A stretch of 64,000 nucleotides of DNA from Paroceanicella profunda (GTDB taxonomy: Bacteria > Pseudomonadota > Alphaproteobacteria > Rhodobacterales > Rhodobacteraceae): positions 62,001 through 126,000 of the forward strand of contig NZ_CP040822.1 of the NCBI RefSeq assembly GCF_005887635.2, written 5' to 3'. Shown one piece after another: positions 60,501 through 64,000 of the stretch. The translations under genes and the position numbers were made by a program. Under the pieces are notes generated by a model. The model saw only the letters and a program-made list of their open reading frames with translations, ran no database searches and was not told the DNA's origin. Every line of letters begins with the position of its first letter. The first letter of the stretch is position 1.

Positions 60501-60871
60501 TGCAGGGCGCCGACGAGGATCAGCGCCTGGTCGTCGAGCGAGGGCAGGGGCTCGCCCGGCGGCGAGAGCGGTTCGACATGCACCGCGCCGAACCCGGCCG
60601 ATGCGCCCAGTGCCTCCGCGAGACCGGCGGCAAAGGCCTCCTCCCCTTCCTCCGGCGCGGCCTGCACGCCGTAGGAGAAGGCGCCGAGCCGGAAGACCTG
60701 GCCGGCCACGCGTTCGCAGATCGCTTCCAGCAGGGCCGTCTCGAGGCCGGGGTCCCGGGCGCCGGCGACCGCGTTCGGGTCAAGTTCTATGCGATGGGTG
60801 ATCAGGCCGGCACGGGCAAGCCGCTCGGCCATGTCTCCGGTCATGTCTTCGGGAGATCCGCTTCCGTCCAT
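57542..60871 (-). CDS. Large Ala/Leu/Glu-rich helical protein with 52-residue repeats
   Basis: A 1109-residue protein of unknown function. Residues 1-170 look globular (RLARAGLITHRIELDPNAVA, FRLGAFSYGVQAAPEEGEEA); the rest is almost entirely helical, with coiled-coil-like Leu/Ala patterns. Residues about 289-480 hold 52-residue repeats beginning D-[AT]-D-A-L-S-E. ATG at 60871 is chosen since the sequence upstream to 61048 is Arg/Pro-rich. No membrane helix is evident. It is isolated between the HTH gene and divergent UDP-glucose dehydrogenase. A structural or scaffold role is a guess. Confidence 0.6.
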   Translation of the reverse strand: MDGSGSPEDMTGDMAERLARAGLITHRIELDPNAVAGARDPGLETALLEAICERVAGQVFRLGAFSYGVQAAPEEGEEAFAAGLAEALGASAGFGAVHVEPLSPPGEPLPSLDDQALILVGALQDAARTAAGPGVRSVLDAGYAIAAARLTAGRITELVDAALSGVAERVRAIIPAPVAVPASEEGARLVERLEAIEARIGETDPQALSESVAAAIAGLDPRLAALQEALSAPSDPPVDAATLASELAAALATHFPAPDGAAETDTARVTALAEALAPLLTASLPAGPDTDALSETLGTRLDAALAALPAPAEPMAPEALAEALTAALLPALTASLPAGPDADALSEALGARLDAALAALPAPAEPMAPEALAEALTAALLPALTASLPAGPDADALSEALGARLDAALAALPAPAEPMAPEALAEALTAALLPALTASLPAGPDADALSEALGARLDAALAALPGPAEPMAPEALAEALASTLGPTLAATLAPALVAALPPAPDSEALAGLLTARVEAAVAEALPAPAEPADPETLTRTLAEALADSLSARLAAELAPAVIAALPPAPPSLSEGVARRLDAIETHLAALAQPSGQEDAGRLAASLRDTQRRLDTHAAELEESLSRLLAREEDRQSRTVDLDERLGVIEHALMRFGDAAISRRSDPPLSEKAMARHVEVMQSRLTALTERIEALAARPLPEAPDLAALKQDLATGFEEGLGRLGALTAQATPDPVDLAPLEIRLETLSAQLSDALSGLAPGVAAELASPLAALGREISTLASALPPPPDLDSLRTALAEEIRAGQAEAEARLEPLSTRIMALPVSAEDTLEPLTRRIDRMQKTLQSLATRAAVVGQSIGPERARLQGIVLSLQAVAEHLQTGGGEEGRGAAPDLSGLEETLARLDSRLESLADSFATAAAAAPAAGGSDTFAEGLARVEARFDGLAEELAGARPAPGEDTTASVEAALARFETRLDGLARALADTAPAEGGDPEALAAALAPALAAALGPSAEAPSAAQDIARMETRFFGEIGNLRLMLGGMRTALNELGRVTAPPPDPELRARLDQISFILSEYLSRLQPGGEGLPRRVVTGAPGPAASPDPAPAGTD
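59432..60007 (-). repeat. 156-bp in-frame tandem repeat array
   Basis: Three full copies (60007-59852, 59851-59696, 59695-59540) plus a partial fourth to about 59432. By reading, copies two and three appear identical at nucleotide level and copy one differs at a few bases, so the expansion is recent. Each copy is 52 codons. Confidence 0.9.
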
Positions 60872-61239
60872 GCTCCGCTCCGCTCTGGGGTCCGGGACCC
60901 GGGGCGCCCGCCGCCCCCGGAGCCGCGCACCCCGCCGCGGCCCGACACCGGACCTCGGGGCGTTCTGCCCTGGGAGCCGGGCAGGGCCGACTCGAAATGC
61001 GGTCTCTCCCCGACCAGGCCGGGGGCGCCGCGGGAGGGACGCTAGCAAGCAATTGCTGACGATCCATTAACCTCGACCGGCCCCCGGCTCCTGCGCCGCG
61101 CACGGGTTCCGTTCGCGCCGCGAACCGGATAAACAGGCCGCGGAAGCCTCAGGACCCCCCGGTGCATCAGCAGGATGCGGGCCCGGGGGCCGGCCGGAGC
61201 CCCGGTGCGCGGGGTCTCCCCAGAACAAGGATGACGGCC
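60872..61239. other. 368-bp divergent spacer
   Basis: Between the repeat protein and UDP-glucose dehydrogenase. The likely promoter zone is the AT-rich patch 61041-61075, containing the 10-bp palindrome AGCAATTGCT (61048-61057) and a lone TTAACC. No gene is supported. Confidence 0.5.
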
Positions 61240-62556
61240 ATGCGCGTGGCAATGATCGGTACCGGCTATGTGGGCCTGGTCTCGGGGGTGTGTTTCTCGG
61301 ATTTCGGCCATGACGTGACCTGCGTGGACACGAATGCCGAGAAGATCGCCCAGCTCACCCGTGGCGAGGTGCCGATCTTCGAGCCCGGGCTGGAGGCGCT
61401 GCTGGCCAAGAACGTCGCCGCCGGGCGGCTGAGCTTCACCGGCGATCTCGCCAGCGCGGTGGCCGGGGCGGAGGCGGTGTTCATCGCGGTGGGCACGCCC
61501 ACGCGGCGCGGCGACGGCCATGCCGACCTCACCTACGTCTATGCCGCCGCGCGCGAGGTGGCCGCGGCGCTCTCGGGCTACACGGTGGTGGTGACGAAAT
61601 CGACCGTGCCGGTGGGCACCAACCGCGAGGTGGCACGCATCATCGCCGAGGCGAACCCGGAGGCCGATTTCGACGTGGCCTCCAACCCCGAGTTCCTGCG
61701 CGAGGGGGCGGCCATCGACGATTTCATGCGCCCGGACCGGGTGGTGGTGGGTGTCGAGAGCGCGCGGGCCCGCGAGGTGATGGGCGCGCTCTACCGGCCG
61801 CTCTACCTGCGCGAGGCGCCGATGGTCTATACCGGGCTCGAGAGCGCGGAGATGATCAAGTATGCCGCGAACGCCTTCCTCGCCACCAAGATCACCTTCA
61901 TCAACGAGATCGCGGCGCTGTGCGAGAAGGTGGGCGCCGACGTGAAGGCGGTCTCCAAGGGCATGGGGCTGGACGGGCGCATCGGCAACAAGTTCCTGCA
62001 TGCCGGGCCCGGCTATGGCGGCTCCTGCTTTCCCAAGGACACCAAGGCGCTGGCGCGCATCGGCCAGGACCATGCCTCGCCGATGGAGATCGTGGAGACG
62101 GTGATCGCGGTGAACGAGGCGCGCAAGCGGGCGATGGTCGACAAGGTGCTCGACCTGTGCGGCGGCCGGGTGGCGAACAAGGTGATCGCGGTGTTCGGCG
62201 TGACCTTCAAGCCCAACACGGACGACATGCGCGACAGCCCCTCGCTGACCATCGTGCCGGCGCTGGTGGGCGCGGGGGCCACGGTGCGGGTGGTCGACCC
62301 GGAGGGGCGCAAGGAGGGCGAGGCGCTCTTGCCCGGCGTCACCTGGATGGACGATCCCTACGAAGCGGCCTCGGGCGCGGTGGCCGCCGTCATCCTCACC
62401 GAGTGGAACGAGTTCCGCGCCCTCGATCTCGCGCGGCTGGCCGGTGCCATGGCCGAGCCGCGGCTCGCGGACCTGCGCAACATCTATTCCCCCGAGGACG
62501 CCGCCCGCGCCGGGCTCTCCTATGTCTCGGTGGGCCGGGCGCCGGTGGGGGCCTGA
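61240..62556 (+). CDS. ugd: UDP-glucose 6-dehydrogenase
   Basis: A 438-residue enzyme that oxidises UDP-glucose to UDP-glucuronate with two NAD+. It has the NAD-binding motif IGTGYVGLVSG (residues 7-17), EFLREGAAIDDFMRPDRVV, the active-site region MIKYAANAFLATKI (K207) and catalytic C263 (GPGYGGSCFPKDTKAL). ATG at 61240 has AAGG 9 bp upstream; ATG at 61231 abuts it and is less likely. It supplies glucuronate for acidic polysaccharides, matching the EPS genes at the other end. Confidence 0.95.
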   Translation: MRVAMIGTGYVGLVSGVCFSDFGHDVTCVDTNAEKIAQLTRGEVPIFEPGLEALLAKNVAAGRLSFTGDLASAVAGAEAVFIAVGTPTRRGDGHADLTYVYAAAREVAAALSGYTVVVTKSTVPVGTNREVARIIAEANPEADFDVASNPEFLREGAAIDDFMRPDRVVVGVESARAREVMGALYRPLYLREAPMVYTGLESAEMIKYAANAFLATKITFINEIAALCEKVGADVKAVSKGMGLDGRIGNKFLHAGPGYGGSCFPKDTKALARIGQDHASPMEIVETVIAVNEARKRAMVDKVLDLCGGRVANKVIAVFGVTFKPNTDDMRDSPSLTIVPALVGAGATVRVVDPEGRKEGEALLPGVTWMDDPYEAASGAVAAVILTEWNEFRALDLARLAGAMAEPRLADLRNIYSPEDAARAGLSYVSVGRAPVGA

Positions 62557-62978
62557 GGCGGGGCGCGACCGGGCCGTCGCCTGCTGCCTTGCTGCCGGTC
62601 CGGAGGGCGGGGAACGGTGCGAGGCGTTCGCGGCACCCTGCGTCTCGGGAGGCTGCCCGGGGCTTCGGGGCGCCCGCCAGGGCCGTCCGGCCGCCGGGGG
62701 GGAGACCGCCAGGGGCCGCGCCGGGGGGGTAATTCCGGCGGCCCCGGGCGATCTTGCCGCCGGGGCCGCCGATCCGGCCGTCTGCAGTCCCGCAGTCCGG
62801 CCGTTGCGCGGGAACTCCCCTTGGGGGGCATTGAGCCCCCGCGCGGGGAGCGGCCCGTCTTCGCGTGCCGGTCCCGGCCCCGGCCGGTCGCCCGGGGCGC
62901 GCCTGCCTCCCCCGGCCCCTTCCGCGGGGGCCGGCCCGTTCTCCCGGCGCCCGAGGCGCCCGATCCGGAGCCCTTGCC
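62557..62978. other. 422-bp spacer between ugd and DUF3291 gene
   Basis: Very G+C-rich with no AT-rich promoter core that I can recognise. It contains palindromic element copy C (62815-62850). No gene is supported. Confidence 0.5.
62815..62850 (+). repeat. Nested palindromic element, copy C
   Basis: Outer arms CTCCCC/GGGGAG (T-to-C paired with A-to-G relative to copy A) around GGGGGC-ATTGA-GCCCCC. It is followed by CGGCCCG, as in copy B. It lies 128 bp upstream of the DUF3291 gene. Confidence 0.75.
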
Positions 62979-63524
62979 ATGGCCCTCGCGCTCTACACGT
63001 TCGGACAGTTCGCCCGCCCCTCGGCGGACCCGGCGAATGACGGGTTCCACGACCGCAACGACCGCAACTTCCGCGCCGCGGAGCACAGCTCCGGCTTTCT
63101 CGGCCGCTCCGGCTATCCGGACGAGCCCGGCCCCGCGCCCTGGGGCGTGCAGGTCTACCCGCGCTTTCACGTGGAGAACGGCGACGGCTGGGCCCCCTCC
63201 ACCCTGTCGCTCTGGGAGAGCCCGGAGGCGGCGATGGCCTTCACCTGGCATTCGGAGATCCACCGCGAGGCGCTGCGCCGTGGGCGGGAGTGGTTCGTGA
63301 AACCCGCCTGGCCGCCCTACGTGTTCTGGTGGGTGGCCGAGGGCCATGTCCCGGACTGGGCGGAGGGTGTTGCCCGTTTCGAGCAGCTGGCCGACCAGGG
63401 GCCGGGCCCGCAGGCCTTCGACCACGCCGCGCTCTTCGATGCGGACGGCCAGCCCCGCCGGCAGGACCCTGCCATCCTCGCCCGGCACGTGGCCGCGAAC
63501 GCCACCCGCCTCGCCGGGCTCTGA
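62979..63524 (+). CDS. DUF3291 family protein
   Basis: A 181-residue protein resembling DUF3291, a family of small ferredoxin-fold-like or monooxygenase-like proteins. It starts ALALYTFGQFARPSADPAND; core segments are STLSLWESPEAAMAFTWHSE and AWPPYVFWWVAEGHVPDWAE. No signal peptide or cofactor motif is visible. Element copies C and D lie on either side in opposite orientation. Confidence 0.75.
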   Translation: MALALYTFGQFARPSADPANDGFHDRNDRNFRAAEHSSGFLGRSGYPDEPGPAPWGVQVYPRFHVENGDGWAPSTLSLWESPEAAMAFTWHSEIHREALRRGREWFVKPAWPPYVFWWVAEGHVPDWAEGVARFEQLADQGPGPQAFDHAALFDADGQPRRQDPAILARHVAANATRLAGL

Positions 63525-63560
63525 GCGCAACAGGGCCGTGCAGGCCGGCCCCGCCGGCCC

Positions 63561-63593
63561 TTCCCCGACGGGGCTCGATGCCCCCGAGGGGAA
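63561..63593 (-). repeat. Nested palindromic element, copy D (inverted)
   Basis: On the minus strand it reads TTCCCC, TC, GGGGGC-ATCGA-GCCCC, GTC, GGGGAA, the same as the consensus with a slightly shorter inner stem. It lies 37 bp after the DUF3291 stop, in the spacer to the convergent phosphomannomutase. Confidence 0.75.
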
Positions 63594-63715
63594 GATCCCC
63601 CGGCCTCGCGCTGCAGGTGGCGCCTGGCCCCCCGGCCGGCACCCGGGGGGCAGGCGCCGGAAGTCCCCCGGCGCGCCCGGGCCGGCACCGCGGAGGGCCC
63701 CTGCGCCTGCGGGGC

Positions 63716-64000
63716 TCAGAGCAGCGCCACGATCTCTCCCACCAGCGGCTCCACGCGCGCCGCGTCGCCGCGGGTTTCCAGGTTGAGGCGCACCAGCGGC
63801 TCGGTCTGGGAGCGGCGCAGGTTGAAGCGCCAGTCGGCGAATTCCATGCTCAGCCCGTCCGACCAGTCCACCGCCAGCGCCGCACCGGCATGGGCGGCGA
63901 AGACCCGGGCCAGCGCCGCCTCCGGGTCGGCGATGGTGAAGTTGCGCTCGCCCGAGCCGGGGAATTTCGCCAGCCGCTCGGAGACCAGGGTGGAGAGCGG
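63716..64000 (-). CDS. Phosphomannomutase/phosphoglucomutase, 3' end
   Basis: C-terminal 94 residues of an alpha-D-phosphohexomutase, cut by the window edge. Translating the minus strand gives DGLSMEFADWRFNLRRSQTE followed by PLVRLNLETRGD and the end VGEIVALL; the RRSQTEPLVRLN segment is the phosphate-binding signature of domain 4. It makes sugar-1-phosphates for GDP-mannose or UDP-glucose, consistent with nearby ugd and the polysaccharide genes. Confidence 0.88.
   Translation of the reverse strand, partial: PLSTLVSERLAKFPGSGERNFTIADPEAALARVFAAHAGAALAVDWSDGLSMEFADWRFNLRRSQTEPLVRLNLETRGDAARVEPLVGEIVALL

Noticed and set aside
61067..61070. TTAACC half-site before ugd
   Set aside because: No second half-site at 7 bp, and the gene is not a flagellar gene.
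1..64000. tRNA, rRNA, riboswitch and transposase genes
   Set aside because: Looked for but none could be supported from the sequence; G+C-rich stems here have no cloverleaf or known aptamer features that I could recognise.

Overview
The window is very G+C-rich, with almost all codon third positions G or C, and is gene-dense. Three features point to an alphaproteobacterium of the Rhodobacteraceae/Roseobacter type: the flagellin-flaF-flbT block, the extra genes lying between fliL and motA (a DUF6468/PflI-like protein and a MotE-family protein), and spaced TTAA/TTAG boxes that resemble CtrA sites. No rRNA, tRNA, CRISPR array, transposase or replication gene was seen.

Layout. (1) 1-8424: surface-polysaccharide genes. 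These are the 3' part of a GT1 glycosyltransferase, a secreted GH16 glucanase, a multi-pass VpsF/O-antigen-ligase-like protein, a DUF707 protein, a GT2 glycosyltransferase, a Wzx-type flippase and a less G+C-rich sulfotransferase. (2) 8688-14697 (minus): flgI, flgL, flgK, flgE, then motB. (3) 14947-25143 (plus): fliM runs directly into a full chemotaxis operon: STAS protein, cheY, cheA, cheW, a 992-residue chemoreceptor, cheR, cheD, cheB, second cheY. (4) 25374-29750 (minus): fliG, fliP, fliN, fliH, fliF. (5) 29897-38786 (plus): fliL, PflI-like, MotE-like, motA, an AMIN-like/TPR protein, flgF, flgG, flgA, flgH and a second FliL-family gene. (6) 38892-41258 (minus): flgD, fliK; then flgJ-type and flgN-like genes (plus) and a TPR-sulfotransferase (minus). 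(7) 44080-47073 (plus): flagellin, flaF, flbT, DUF1217. (8) fliI (minus), then 48845-56053 (plus): flgB, flgC, fliE, fliQ, sltF, flhA, fliR, flhB, a fliJ-like gene, and after them a small membrane protein. (9) 56415-64000: an HTH protein, a 1109-residue repeat protein, UDP-glucose dehydrogenase, a DUF3291 protein and the 3' end of a phosphomannomutase.

Together the genes cover a nearly complete flagellum: export gate and ATPase complex, MS/C/P/L rings, rod, hook, junction, filament, stators and chemosensory control. Polysaccharide genes lie on both sides. No fliD, fliS, fliO or fliA was recognised. Divergent and convergent junctions are sharply marked: near-consensus CtrA-like boxes precede flgE, fliL/fliF and the small membrane gene, and strong inverted repeats separate convergent genes.

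The most unusual signal is a dispersed intergenic nested palindrome of about 35 bp (5683, 53610, 62815, 63561, and a looser variant at 25315). Its copies differ by paired, compensatory changes, which suggests selection on a folded structure. Also notable are three perfect hairpins packed into 64 bp (42169-42232), a FliM with no recognisable N-terminal CheY-binding motif, a chemoreceptor ending in a WxxF tether, a sulfotransferase divergent from the flagellin gene, and 156-bp in-gene tandem repeats at 59432-60007.
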